Assembly (NCBI RefSeq): GCF_011759385.1
Contig: NZ_JAARLY010000010.1
Coordinates: forward strand, 117,462 to 181,461
Origin: Oleiagrimonas sp. C23AA
GTDB lineage: Bacteria; Pseudomonadota; Gammaproteobacteria; Xanthomonadales; Rhodanobacteraceae
Direction: 5' to 3'
DNA: 64,000 nucleotides
Shown piece after piece: positions 18,039 to 26,060 of the stretch. The position numbers were made by a program, and so were the translations under genes. Positions within the stretch are counted from its first letter, which is position 1. Each line of letters begins with the position of its first letter. The notes under the pieces were generated by a model. The model did not search any database and was not told the DNA's origin. It was given only the letters and a program-made list of their open reading frames with translations.

Positions 18039-18893
18039 ATGGCGCACGACGGCATCGAAACGGTTTCCGAGCAGCGCTGCTTCGGCGGCACGCAGGGTTT
18101 CTACCGGCACCACTCGTCAGCCTGCGACGGGCCGATGAGCTTTGCCGTGTACACACCACCGCAAGCCGGCGCCGCTCGCGTGCCGGTGCTGTTCTATCTG
18201 GCCGGACTCACCTGCACGCCGGAAACGGCCACCATCAAGGCCGGCGCGCAACGTCTGGCAGCCGAACTGGGGCTGATGCTGGTGATGCCCGATACCAGCC
18301 CGCGCGACACCGGCATCGAAGCGGCCACCGGCGACTGGGAATTTGGCGAGGGCGCGGGGTTCTACCTGGACGCCACGCAAGCGCCCTACGCCCAGCGCTT
18401 CAACATGCACCGCTACATTGCCGAGGAACTGCCGAAGCTGATCGAAGCCCGGTTTCCGGCCGACAGCGCGCGTCGCGGTGTATTGGGTCACTCCATGGGT
18501 GGCCACGGCGCGCTGGTGATGGCGCTTCGCTATCCGGAAATTTTCCGCTCCTGCTCGGCCTTCGCGCCCATCGTCGCGCCCAGCCAGGTGCCGTGGGGCG
18601 AAAAAGCCTTCCCGCGCTACCTGGGCGAAAACCGCGAGGCCTGGAAAGCCTACGACGCCTGCGCACTGATGGCCGCAGGGCGCCGAGTCAGCGGATCGAT
18701 CCTGATCGACCAGGGCGATGCGGACGGTTTTCTGGACACCCAGCTGCAGCCGGAACGTTTCGCCAGCGCCTGTCGCGACGCCGGCCAGGCGCTGACCCTG
18801 CGCATGCAGCCAGGCTACGATCACAGCTATTACTTCATCGCCAGTTTCATCGCCGACCACCTGCGCCACCACGCGCGCATGCTCGCCGACTGA
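18039..18893 (+). CDS. fghA: S-formylglutathione hydrolase
   Basis: Hydrolyses S-formylglutathione to formate and glutathione, the last step of glutathione-dependent formaldehyde removal. The 284-residue alpha/beta hydrolase has YLAGLTCTPETATIKAGAQR, DTSPR, the nucleophile Ser in LGHSMGGHGAL, Asp in IDQGDADGFL and His in PGYDHSYYFI, all at expected spacings (E. coli FrmB/YeiG about 277-278 residues). ATG 18039 has GAGGAGGA upstream; the longer frame from 17979 lacks one. The formaldehyde dehydrogenase partner (frmA/adhC) is not in the window. Followed by a bidirectional terminator. Confidence 0.95.
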   Translation: MAHDGIETVSEQRCFGGTQGFYRHHSSACDGPMSFAVYTPPQAGAARVPVLFYLAGLTCTPETATIKAGAQRLAAELGLMLVMPDTSPRDTGIEAATGDWEFGEGAGFYLDATQAPYAQRFNMHRYIAEELPKLIEARFPADSARRGVLGHSMGGHGALVMALRYPEIFRSCSAFAPIVAPSQVPWGEKAFPRYLGENREAWKAYDACALMAAGRRVSGSILIDQGDADGFLDTQLQPERFASACRDAGQALTLRMQPGYDHSYYFIASFIADHLRHHARMLAD

Positions 18894-18912
18894 ACGAGGC
18901 GTTGCCCCATTA

Positions 18913-18945
18913 AAAACGCCGCGACCTTAGGGATCGCGGCGTTTT
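18913..18945. terminator. Bidirectional terminator between fghA and fadE
   Basis: Perfect AAAACGCCGCGA/TCGCGGCGTTTT inverted repeat (18913-18924 with 18934-18945). Poly-A and poly-T flank the stem, so it works for both convergent genes. Confidence 0.93.
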
Positions 18946-18980
18946 CGTTTTCACTACGGACGTTACGAAAGGTTCGGCGT

Positions 18981-21467
18981 TCAGGCCGCCTGCTGGGTGG
19001 TGTCCTGCGCCACGCCGGCACTGTTCTCGCCACGCACCACGGCGGCGCGCAGCTCTGACGGATCAAAATCATCGACGTTGATGAATTCGGCGGTGACCTT
19101 GCGGATGTGCGCCAGCTGATCGCGCTCGGCCTCGCTGATCGCGCCCAGTTCGGCCGCCTGCGCCAGCTGCGCCTCGTAATCGTGCGCGGTGATCTGGCCG
19201 GACTTCATGGCCTTCAGGAACTTGCGCTCCACCGGCTCGGCCGCAATCACCTCCGGCAACAGCGCGTTCATGCGACCGATGGCATTGTTGTCCGAGGGCG
19301 ACAGGTAAATCCAGTTGAGCATGCGATCGCGCGCCTCATTGGGTGCGGTGAGAATGGCCGCGACGCGGCGCCCCAGGCGATCGGACGGCGGCACTTCACG
19401 ACGGCCGAACGGGAACACCAGCACGCGCATCAACCAGCCCACCGGGCGCACCGGGAAGTTGCGGATCACGCCATCTAGCGCCATCTGCATGCGCCACACG
19501 CACTCGTGGAAGGCCCAGGCCAGCAACGGACGATCGCTCTCCGGACGGCCCTCGTCCTCGTAGCGCTTGAGCATGTAGGCGGCGATATAGAGATAGCTCA
19601 GCACATCGCCCAGGCGCGCGGAAAGCTTCTCCTTGAACTTCAGCTTGCCGCCCAGCACGCCCATCGACACATCCGCGCACAGCGCCAGTGCCGCCGAATA
19701 ACGGTTGAGCTTGCGATAGTAACGGCGCGTGTAGTCGTCGCCCGGCACGCGGCCGATCTTGGCGTGGGTGAGCCCCAGCACGAAGGCGCGCACGGCATTG
19801 GAGATGCCAAAACCGATGTGGCCGAACAGTGCCTTGTCGAACTGGCGCAGCTTGTCGCCGTAATCGGCCACCGACAGCGCCTGCATTTCCTTGAGCACGT
19901 AAGGATGGCAGCGGATCGCACCCTGACCGAAGATCATCAGGCTGCGCGTCATGATGTTGGCGCCTTCCACGGTGATGGCGATCGGCACGCTGGCCCAGCC
20001 ACGGCCCATGTAGTTGCTGGGCCCCAGCTGTACCGCCTTGCCGCCGTGCACATCCATGGCATCGCTGGCCACCTCGCGGCTCCACTCGGTGGCGTGATAC
20101 TTGGCAATGGCCGAGGGCACAGCCGGCTTCTCGCCGCGATCGACCGCCGAGGCGGTGGCCAGCGACAGCGCGGTGGTGGCGTAGCTGTGACCACCGATAC
20201 GGGCCAGCGCTTCTTCCACACCCTCGAAACGGCCGATGGCCAGGCCGAACTGCTTGCGGATGCGCGCATAGGCACCGGTGGCTGCCGCCGACGCCTTGAC
20301 CGCGCCAGTGGCATTGGACGGCAGCGAAATGGCGCGCCCCACCGACAGACACTCGACCAGCATGCGCCAGCCCTGCCCGGCCATGTGCGCGCCGCCGATC
20401 AGCGTGGACATCGGCACGAACACATCCTTGCCGCGCACCGGGCCGTTCTGGAACGGGATATTCAGCGGCAAGTGACGGCGGCCGATTTCCAGGCCTGGCG
20501 TTTCGCGCGGAATCAGCGCCAGCGTGATGCCGAGATCTTCGGTGTGGCCCAGCAGCTGGTCCGGGTCGTACATGCGGAAGGCCAGGCCGACGATGGTGGC
20601 GATCGGAGCCAGCGTGATGTAGCGCTTGTCGAACGAGAGGCGAATGCCCAGCACTTCCTCGCCGTTGTGCATACCCTTGCAGACAATGCCGTAGTCGGGC
20701 AGCGAGGTGGCGTCGGAACCGGCCTGCGGACCGGTCAGCGCGAAGCACGGAATTTCGCGGCCGTCGGCCAGGCGCGGCAGGTAATGGTTCTTCTGCTCGT
20801 CCGAGCCGTAGTGCAGCAGCAACTCGGCCGGACCCAGCGAGTTGGGCACGGCCACGGTCGAAGACAACGTTGCCGAGACGCTGGAGAGCTTTTGCAGCAC
20901 CGCCGAATGCGCCAGCGCCGAGAAGCCCAGGCCACCGTATTCCTTCGGAATGATCATGCCGAAGAACTTGTTGGCCTTGACGAATTCCCACACCTGCGGC
21001 GGCAGGTCGCCCAGTTCGTGGGTGATCTGCCAGTCATCGATCATCGCGCACAACTGCTCGACCGGGCCGTCCATGAAGGCCTGCTCCTCGGCCGACAGCT
21101 GCGGCCGCGGCTGCTCCAGCAGCTGGCGCCAGGCCGGCATGCCCGAGAACAGCTCGCCCTCGAAACCGACCGTGCCCGCTTCCAGCGCCGTGCGCTCGGT
21201 GTCGGACAGTTTGGGCGTGACCCTGGCGAAGGCTTTCAGCGCCGGTGCACTGATCTGCTGGCGGCGCAGGCCGTCCAGGTTCAGCGGCACGGCGATGATG
21301 GCAAACACGATCAGCGTCACCACCATGGCCACCGGCGCCGCCGCCAGCAGGCCGACCACGACGATGGCCGCCGCTGTCAGCAATGACCAAAGGCGCAGAC
21401 CGATGCGCAGATAGGCGCACACCAGTGAAACGATGAGTGCGGCAAGAAGGGGAAGTACGGCAGTCAT
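18981..21467 (-). CDS. fadE: Acyl-CoA dehydrogenase, membrane-anchored FadE type
   Basis: Catalyses the first oxidation of fatty acyl-CoA in beta-oxidation, passing electrons to ETF. At 828 residues it matches the large FadE form (E. coli 814), with two or three N-terminal membrane helices (about residues 3-63), then the acyl-CoA dehydrogenase domains: FGMIIPKEYGGLGFSALAHS, CFALTGPQAGSDATS, a middle beta domain, and VHGGKAVQLGPSNYMGRGW in the FAD region, then the FadE-specific C-terminal domain. Start ATG overlaps the stop of the upstream hydrolase gene by four bases and has GAGGTGA upstream. The electron acceptors ETF and ETF-QO are encoded at 44.5-51 kb. Confidence 0.95.
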   Translation of the reverse strand: MTAVLPLLAALIVSLVCAYLRIGLRLWSLLTAAAIVVVGLLAAAPVAMVVTLIVFAIIAVPLNLDGLRRQQISAPALKAFARVTPKLSDTERTALEAGTVGFEGELFSGMPAWRQLLEQPRPQLSAEEQAFMDGPVEQLCAMIDDWQITHELGDLPPQVWEFVKANKFFGMIIPKEYGGLGFSALAHSAVLQKLSSVSATLSSTVAVPNSLGPAELLLHYGSDEQKNHYLPRLADGREIPCFALTGPQAGSDATSLPDYGIVCKGMHNGEEVLGIRLSFDKRYITLAPIATIVGLAFRMYDPDQLLGHTEDLGITLALIPRETPGLEIGRRHLPLNIPFQNGPVRGKDVFVPMSTLIGGAHMAGQGWRMLVECLSVGRAISLPSNATGAVKASAAATGAYARIRKQFGLAIGRFEGVEEALARIGGHSYATTALSLATASAVDRGEKPAVPSAIAKYHATEWSREVASDAMDVHGGKAVQLGPSNYMGRGWASVPIAITVEGANIMTRSLMIFGQGAIRCHPYVLKEMQALSVADYGDKLRQFDKALFGHIGFGISNAVRAFVLGLTHAKIGRVPGDDYTRRYYRKLNRYSAALALCADVSMGVLGGKLKFKEKLSARLGDVLSYLYIAAYMLKRYEDEGRPESDRPLLAWAFHECVWRMQMALDGVIRNFPVRPVGWLMRVLVFPFGRREVPPSDRLGRRVAAILTAPNEARDRMLNWIYLSPSDNNAIGRMNALLPEVIAAEPVERKFLKAMKSGQITAHDYEAQLAQAAELGAISEAERDQLAHIRKVTAEFINVDDFDPSELRAAVVRGENSAGVAQDTTQQAA

Positions 21468-22366
21468 GACTTGTCACCTCGGGACTTCGTATCGCCGGCA
21501 CCATCCAGCGACCTTACGAACTTCGTGATCTCGCGGGTAAACGCATCATTGGCGTCACCTGCAACCATATGCGTTGCCGCCGGCAACTGCACGTGTCGGG
21601 CGTGCGGCACCAGCTGCATGAATTCTTGGACGTGGTCTTCGCCGACCACTTCGCTGCGCCCGCCCGACAGCAGCAGCACCGGCATGCGGATGGCACGCGC
21701 CGCTTCCATCAGTCGCGGCTGATGGGCTTCGCCCTGTTCGGCCACGGTATCGAGCAAGGCCGGATCCCAGTGCCAGCGCAGGCGCCCATCCGCGCCTTCA
21801 CGCAACAGCGGTGACAGCTGGGCATGCGTTTTGGTAGCGGCGCGATGGGGCATGTAGGCTGCCACCGCCTCGGCTGCTTCCTCCAGACTGGCAAAGCCGT
21901 CCGGGTAGGCGCGCATGAAGCTGAGAATGCGCGCCACGCCCTCGGGCCGCCAGCGCGGTGTGATGTCCACCAGTACCAATGCTGAAAATGGCGGTGAGGA
22001 GCATTCCCCGGCCACGGCCAACCCCAGCAGACCGCCCATGGAGGCGCCAATCAGCACGGGCGGCTGCGCTTGCGCGCGCGCCATCGCGTCCAGATCGTCG
22101 ATGAAGGTGCGCATGGCATAGTCGCCGCCGGGCTGGCGATCGCTCAGGCCATGTCCGCGCGCATCAAAACCCACGCAGTGCATGCCGGTGTCGGCCAGCG
22201 CCTGCATGGACCCGGCCCAGGCCTGATGGGTCTGTCCAAAACCGTGCGCGAACAACACGCTGCGCTGCTGGCGCGGGCCCAGCTCGCGCCATGCCAGGCG
22301 TACACCGTCCGCACGCTTGAGATAGCGTACCGGCGCGTCATCCAGCTTGTCGGAAAGGGCAACCAT
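21464..22366 (-). CDS. Alpha/beta hydrolase co-transcribed with fadE
   Basis: A 300-residue cytosolic alpha/beta hydrolase: oxyanion region FAHGFGQTHQAW, strand GFDARGHGLSDRQPGGDY, nucleophile Ser in IGASMGGLLGLA, acid in LLLSGGRSEVVGEDH, His in PAATHMVAGDANDAF. The specific substrate is unknown; coupling to fadE (ATGA overlap) and control by the divergent TetR gene suggest an esterase or thioesterase acting on fatty-acid derivatives. The start ATG lies within a repeat box shared with the regulator promoter and only a few bases from the expected transcription start, so the mRNA may be leaderless or have an extremely short leader. Confidence 0.85.
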   Translation of the reverse strand: MVALSDKLDDAPVRYLKRADGVRLAWRELGPRQQRSVLFAHGFGQTHQAWAGSMQALADTGMHCVGFDARGHGLSDRQPGGDYAMRTFIDDLDAMARAQAQPPVLIGASMGGLLGLAVAGECSSPPFSALVLVDITPRWRPEGVARILSFMRAYPDGFASLEEAAEAVAAYMPHRAATKTHAQLSPLLREGADGRLRWHWDPALLDTVAEQGEAHQPRLMEAARAIRMPVLLLSGGRSEVVGEDHVQEFMQLVPHARHVQLPAATHMVAGDANDAFTREITKFVRSLDGAGDTKSRGDKS

Positions 22367-22418
22367 ACGCTGGAGTATGTAAGTGTCCCGACGGCCTTGT
22401 CAATGCGCTGGCGTATGG
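22363..22418. promoter_or_regulatory. Divergent promoter region with two TetR-type boxes
   Basis: Box A (22363-22379, CATACGCTGGAGTATG core) and box B (22403-22418, ATGCGCTGGCGTATGG) are inverted copies agreeing at 12 of 17 positions; each is itself a partial palindrome (CATAC/GTATG, ATGCG/CGTAT). Between them TTGACA (22403-22398, minus strand) with an 18-base spacer and CATACT (22379-22374) forms a promoter for the hydrolase-fadE unit, with box A over its -10. The TetR protein encoded next door is the likely binder. Confidence 0.5.
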
Positions 22419-22507
22419 TCAATCCATGGCCCGCAAATCAAGCATTTGGAGGGCGCTTGCACCGGCATGGTGATTGCATCCGCCGCGCGAGCGGCTACCA
22501 TCAGCGG

Positions 22508-23086
22508 ATGGAAGCCGAAACCAAACCCGAGCGCACCCGCCTGTCCGCCGAGGACTGGGAGCTGGGCGCACTGGAGCTGATTGCCGAGTCCGGCATCGGC
22601 GCGCTGGCCGTGGAGGCCCTGGCTCGCCGTCTGGGCGTCACCAAGGGCAGCTTCTACTGGCATTTCCGCACCCGCGAGGCGCTACTGCTGTCGGCGCTGG
22701 AGCGCTGGGAACGCTACGAAGAACGCGACGTGCTGGCACAGATCGAAACCATCGCCGAACCGCATCAGCGCCTGCGCGAGCTGTTCCATCGCGTGGCCCG
22801 CGAGAACATGCACGCACGCATCTACGCTGCATTGCTGAAGGCGCTCGACCAGCCGGTGGTCGTGCCGCTGATGGCCCGCGTCTCCGGCCAGCGCATGGCA
22901 TTTCTGACCCGCGCCTACCGCGAGGCGGGACTGGCCGAGGCCGATGCCCTTAACCGCGCACGCCTGACCTATGCCGCCTACGTCGGCTTTCTGCAGCTGA
23001 ACCTGACCCTGGGTCTGCCCAAGCTGGGCCATGAGGCATTCGACGAATACGTCGAGCACATGATTCGCACGCTCGTTCCCGAGTGA
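22508..23086 (+). CDS. TetR-family transcriptional regulator
   Basis: A 192-residue regulator with an N-terminal HTH (EALARRLGVTKGSFYWHFRTREALLLSALERWERYEE) and an all-helical ligand domain. Divergent from the hydrolase-fadE operon, with shared operator-like boxes in the gap, so it probably represses beta-oxidation genes until an acyl-CoA or related effector binds. Start ATG 22508 was chosen because the protein begins directly before the conserved HTH and earlier in-frame Met codons overlap the boxes; the ribosome-binding site is weak, so this start is uncertain. Confidence 0.87.
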   Translation: MEAETKPERTRLSAEDWELGALELIAESGIGALAVEALARRLGVTKGSFYWHFRTREALLLSALERWERYEERDVLAQIETIAEPHQRLRELFHRVARENMHARIYAALLKALDQPVVVPLMARVSGQRMAFLTRAYREAGLAEADALNRARLTYAAYVGFLQLNLTLGLPKLGHEAFDEYVEHMIRTLVPE

Positions 23087-23138
23087 GCCGCCGGGCGCAC
23101 GATGTCTTGCATTGACGGCATCGGCCGTCTACTTTCGG

Positions 23139-23162
23139 CCTCGCGATAGCATTACCGCGAGG
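23139..23162 (+). promoter_or_regulatory. Hairpin covering the pckG ribosome-binding site
   Basis: CCTCGCG (23139-23145) and CGCGAGG (23156-23162) form a 7-bp stem with a 10-base loop. The 3' arm contains the GAGG that serves as Shine-Dalgarno eight bases before the GTG start of pckG. Confidence 0.35.
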
Positions 23163-23170
23163 TCGTTGCC

Positions 23171-24946
23171 GTGAGCTCTTCCCTGTCAGCGCTTAATCAG
23201 TGGGTCGAAGCGGTCCGCCGCCGCACACGCGCCAAGCATGTGCACTGGTGCGACGGCTCGGACAACGAGTACGACACACTGGTCGAGGGCATGCTCGCCC
23301 GCGGCGAACTGATTGCGCTCAATGCCAAGACGCACCCTCGCTGCTATCTGCACCGCTCGCATCCGGACGATGTCGCTCGCGTCGAGCATCTGACCTACGT
23401 GTGTACCGAGGAACGCGATGACGCCGGCCCCAACAACCACTGGATGGATCCGGCCGAGGCGCATGCGCAGATGGATGCGCTGTTCGATGGCAGCATGCGC
23501 GAACGCACGCTGTACGTGGTGCCCTACTGCATGGGGCCACTGGGCTCGCCGATGGCACGCTGCGGCGTGGAACTGACCGATAGCCCGTATGTGGTGGCCA
23601 ACATGCGCATCATGACGCGCATGGGCAAGGCGGCGCTGGAACGCATCGAGCGCGAGGGTCACTTCGTGCGCGGCCTGCACTCGACCGGCGAACTGGATCC
23701 AAGACGCCGCTTCATCATGCACTACCCGGAAGAGGCGACCATCGAATCCTACGGTTCGGGCTATGGTGGCAACGCCCTGCTCGGCAAGAAATGCCATGCG
23801 CTGCGTATCGCCAGCTGGCAGGCCCGCGACGAGGGCTGGCTGGCCGAACACATGCTGATCGTTGGTGTGCAGACACCCGCCGGCGACATCCACTACATCG
23901 CCGCCGCCTTCCCTTCCGCCTGCGGAAAAACCAATCTGGCGATGTTGATTCCGCCCGAAGGCCATCGCAACAAGGGGTGGAAAATCTGGACCGTCGGCGA
24001 TGACATCTGCTGGATGAAGCCGGGCGCAGATGGACGCCTTTGGGCGATCAACCCGGAAGCGGGCTACTTCGGTGTGGCGCCGGGCACCAGCGAGGCCACC
24101 AATGCCAACGCGCTGGCCATGCTCGGTCACGATGCCATTTTCACCAACGTCGCCCTGACCGCTGACAAGAAACCCTGGTGGCCAGGCCTTCCGGGCAAGC
24201 CCAAAACCGATTGGCAGGGCCGCCCCTACGATCCGGCCAACGGGCCGGCAGCACACCCCAATGCACGTTTCACCGTTTCGGCCACGCAATGCCCGAGCTG
24301 GTCACCGGAGGCCGAAGCGGCCCACGGCGTGCCGATCTCGGCCATTGTCTTCGGCGGCCGACGCGCCTCGTTGATGCCGTTGGTGTTGGAGGCACGCGAC
24401 TGGACCCACGGCGTGTTGATGGGCGCCTCGATGGCCTCGGAAACCACCGCCGCCGCCAGCGGCAAGGTTGGCGTCACCCGCCGTGATCCGATGGCCATGA
24501 AGCCGTTCTGCGGCTATCACTTCGGCGATTACTTCGAACACTGGCTGAGCTTTGCGCATGACGATGCCGAGCTGCCGCGCATCTTCCACGTCAACTGGTT
24601 CCGCAGCGACGACGAGGGCCAGTTCCTGTGGCCCGGGTTTGGCGACAACATGCGTGTGCTGGAATGGATTCTGGCGCGTGTCAGCGGTCAGGTCGAAGCC
24701 CGCGAAACGCCGGTGGGCCGACTGCCCCATGCCGACGACCTGCCCCTGGACGGCCTGCCATTGGCCGATGGCGCACTTGAGGCGCTGCTGTCGGTGGACA
24801 CTGAGGCCTGGCGCGATGAGCTGGCCGCCATCGAGCGTCACCTGGCCAGCTTTGGCGAACGCCTGCCGCAGGCGCTGACCGACGAGCTGGCCAACATGCG
24901 CAAGGCGATCACAGGCCAGGGCGAACCGATGCACGCGGCCGACTAA
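23171..24946 (+). CDS. pckG: Phosphoenolpyruvate carboxykinase (GTP)
   Basis: Converts oxaloacetate and GTP to PEP, GDP and CO2, the entry to gluconeogenesis. The 591-residue enzyme has the GTP-type signatures: P-loop AAFPSACGKTNLAML with the reactive Cys, DDICWMKPG with metal-binding Asp, YCMGPLGSPMARCGVELTDS, and NWFRSDDEGQFLWPGFGDN. Length is close to the family norm (about 600-620). Starts with GTG at 23171; no suitable ATG lies near. This GTP form (instead of the ATP-dependent PckA of enterics) is usual in Xanthomonadales. Confidence 0.96.
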   Translation: MSSSLSALNQWVEAVRRRTRAKHVHWCDGSDNEYDTLVEGMLARGELIALNAKTHPRCYLHRSHPDDVARVEHLTYVCTEERDDAGPNNHWMDPAEAHAQMDALFDGSMRERTLYVVPYCMGPLGSPMARCGVELTDSPYVVANMRIMTRMGKAALERIEREGHFVRGLHSTGELDPRRRFIMHYPEEATIESYGSGYGGNALLGKKCHALRIASWQARDEGWLAEHMLIVGVQTPAGDIHYIAAAFPSACGKTNLAMLIPPEGHRNKGWKIWTVGDDICWMKPGADGRLWAINPEAGYFGVAPGTSEATNANALAMLGHDAIFTNVALTADKKPWWPGLPGKPKTDWQGRPYDPANGPAAHPNARFTVSATQCPSWSPEAEAAHGVPISAIVFGGRRASLMPLVLEARDWTHGVLMGASMASETTAAASGKVGVTRRDPMAMKPFCGYHFGDYFEHWLSFAHDDAELPRIFHVNWFRSDDEGQFLWPGFGDNMRVLEWILARVSGQVEARETPVGRLPHADDLPLDGLPLADGALEALLSVDTEAWRDELAAIERHLASFGERLPQALTDELANMRKAITGQGEPMHAAD

Positions 24947-24957
24947 ACCTTTCCGCG

Positions 24958-24985
24958 CCATGTTGCATCCAAGCTGGCAACATGG
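24958..24985. promoter_or_regulatory. Perfect inverted repeat upstream of the ECF sigma gene
   Basis: CCATGTTGC (24958-24966) and GCAACATGG (24977-24985), 9 bp perfect, 10-base spacer, no T-run. It lies between the pckG stop and the preferred sigma-factor start at 25015. Could be an operator or a 5' UTR hairpin. Confidence 0.35.
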
Positions 24986-25014
24986 ACGCAGCCTGCCAAA
25001 GCATCGGAACCCTC

Positions 25015-25563
25015 ATGCCGCCCACGCCCACGGCGCAAGCGACCGACAACGAGCTCGCACGCGACGCGCTGCGTGGCAGCACCGCCGCCTTCGAGACGCT
25101 GTATCGGCGCCACGTGGGTCGGGTGCACGGTGCCGTGCTGAGACTGGTCGGCTACGACCACGGACGCGCTGAAGAGCTGGTACAGGAAGCGTTCGTCAAG
25201 GCCTGGCAGAAACTGGGCAGCTTCCGCCACGAGAGCGCCTTCGGCACCTGGCTGTACCGGCTGTCGGTCAATACCGCGTTGATGGCACTGCGCTCACAGG
25301 CATCGAGCCCGATCTACGACGCCGGCGAGGATGGCCCGCCGGATGTGGGCGAAGAGCCCTTCTGCCCCGCCGAACGGCGTGAACTGGAACAGGCCATTGC
25401 CGCGCTGCCGCCACGAGCGCGCGTGGTACTGGTACTGCACGATGTGGAAGGCTGGCGTCACGAGGACATTGCCCGCGAAACCGGCATGGCCGTCGGTTCG
25501 TCCAAGGCCCAGCTGCACCGCGCGAGAGGCCTGCTGCGCCGCGCGCTTGGAGAACGCTCATGA
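25015..25563 (+). CDS. ECF RNA polymerase sigma factor (sigma-24/RpoE-like)
   Basis: A 182-residue extracytoplasmic-function sigma factor: region 2 FETLYRRHVGRVHGAVLRLVGYDHGRAEELVQEAFVKAW, a short linker, region 4 LEQAIAALPPRARVVLVLHDVEGWRHEDIARETGMAVGSSKAQLHRARGLLRRAL. Directs polymerase to a stress regulon, probably held inactive by the overlapping next gene. Start 25015 (MPPTPTAQ) is preferred to ATG 24982, because the latter lies inside the inverted repeat and lacks a ribosome-binding site; the difference is 11 residues. First gene of a three-gene unit. Confidence 0.92.
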   Translation: MPPTPTAQATDNELARDALRGSTAAFETLYRRHVGRVHGAVLRLVGYDHGRAEELVQEAFVKAWQKLGSFRHESAFGTWLYRLSVNTALMALRSQASSPIYDAGEDGPPDVGEEPFCPAERRELEQAIAALPPRARVVLVLHDVEGWRHEDIARETGMAVGSSKAQLHRARGLLRRALGERS

Positions 25564-26030
25564 ACGAATTTCAATGGCACCGCCAGATGCGTGATCTGGC
25601 CCAACCCGAACCGCCCTCACGCGACCTTTGGCCGGCGATTGCGGCACGTCTGGAACGAGCTGACGAGCACGCCGATACGTCCGCCCCGGCCGCCACCTTG
25701 CACACGCTGACGCCACCCGTGCGCCGCTCCCGCCTGCTGCCGTGGGCCATGGCCGCCTCGGTAGCGGCGGTCTCGGTACTGGCCATCGGCCTGGCCCAGC
25801 GCAGCGCCGGTGTCAGCGCCGGCTCCGTGGCCGCCACGCCGGCGCTGGCAAGGTCCTGGCAGCCCAAGGATCCCCGTCTGAGCGGGGCCGCGGTGGAGCT
25901 GCAGGCCGCGCGTCTGGAGCTGGCCCAGGCCATGCAGCAGGCGCCTGATTCGCCTTATCTGCACCGTCTGATGCATCGTACCCAACAACAACAAATGCGC
26001 CTGCGCCGCCTTGAGAATGAGGCCGGCTGA
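25560..26030 (+). CDS. Probable anti-sigma factor, single membrane helix
   Basis: A 156-residue protein overlapping the sigma gene by ATGA, the usual arrangement of an ECF anti-sigma factor. The N-terminal 60 residues are cytosolic (MNEFQWHRQMRDLAQPEPPS, LWPAIAARLERADEHAD), followed by one membrane helix (LLPWAMAASVAAVSVLAIGLA, about residues 60-80) and a periplasmic part ending in a helical segment rich in Gln, Arg and Leu. No zinc-binding HxxxCxxC motif is present, so it is not a ZAS-type anti-sigma. Function inferred mainly from context. Confidence 0.7.
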   Translation: MNEFQWHRQMRDLAQPEPPSRDLWPAIAARLERADEHADTSAPAATLHTLTPPVRRSRLLPWAMAASVAAVSVLAIGLAQRSAGVSAGSVAATPALARSWQPKDPRLSGAAVELQAARLELAQAMQQAPDSPYLHRLMHRTQQQQMRLRRLENEAG

Positions 26031-26060
26031 GCACGCCCCCACTGCCCTGCGGAGAGCACC

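Noticed and set aside
24982..25014. ATG 24982 as the sigma-factor start.
   Set aside because: The codon is in the arm of a perfect palindrome and lacks a ribosome-binding site; ATG 25015 is better placed.
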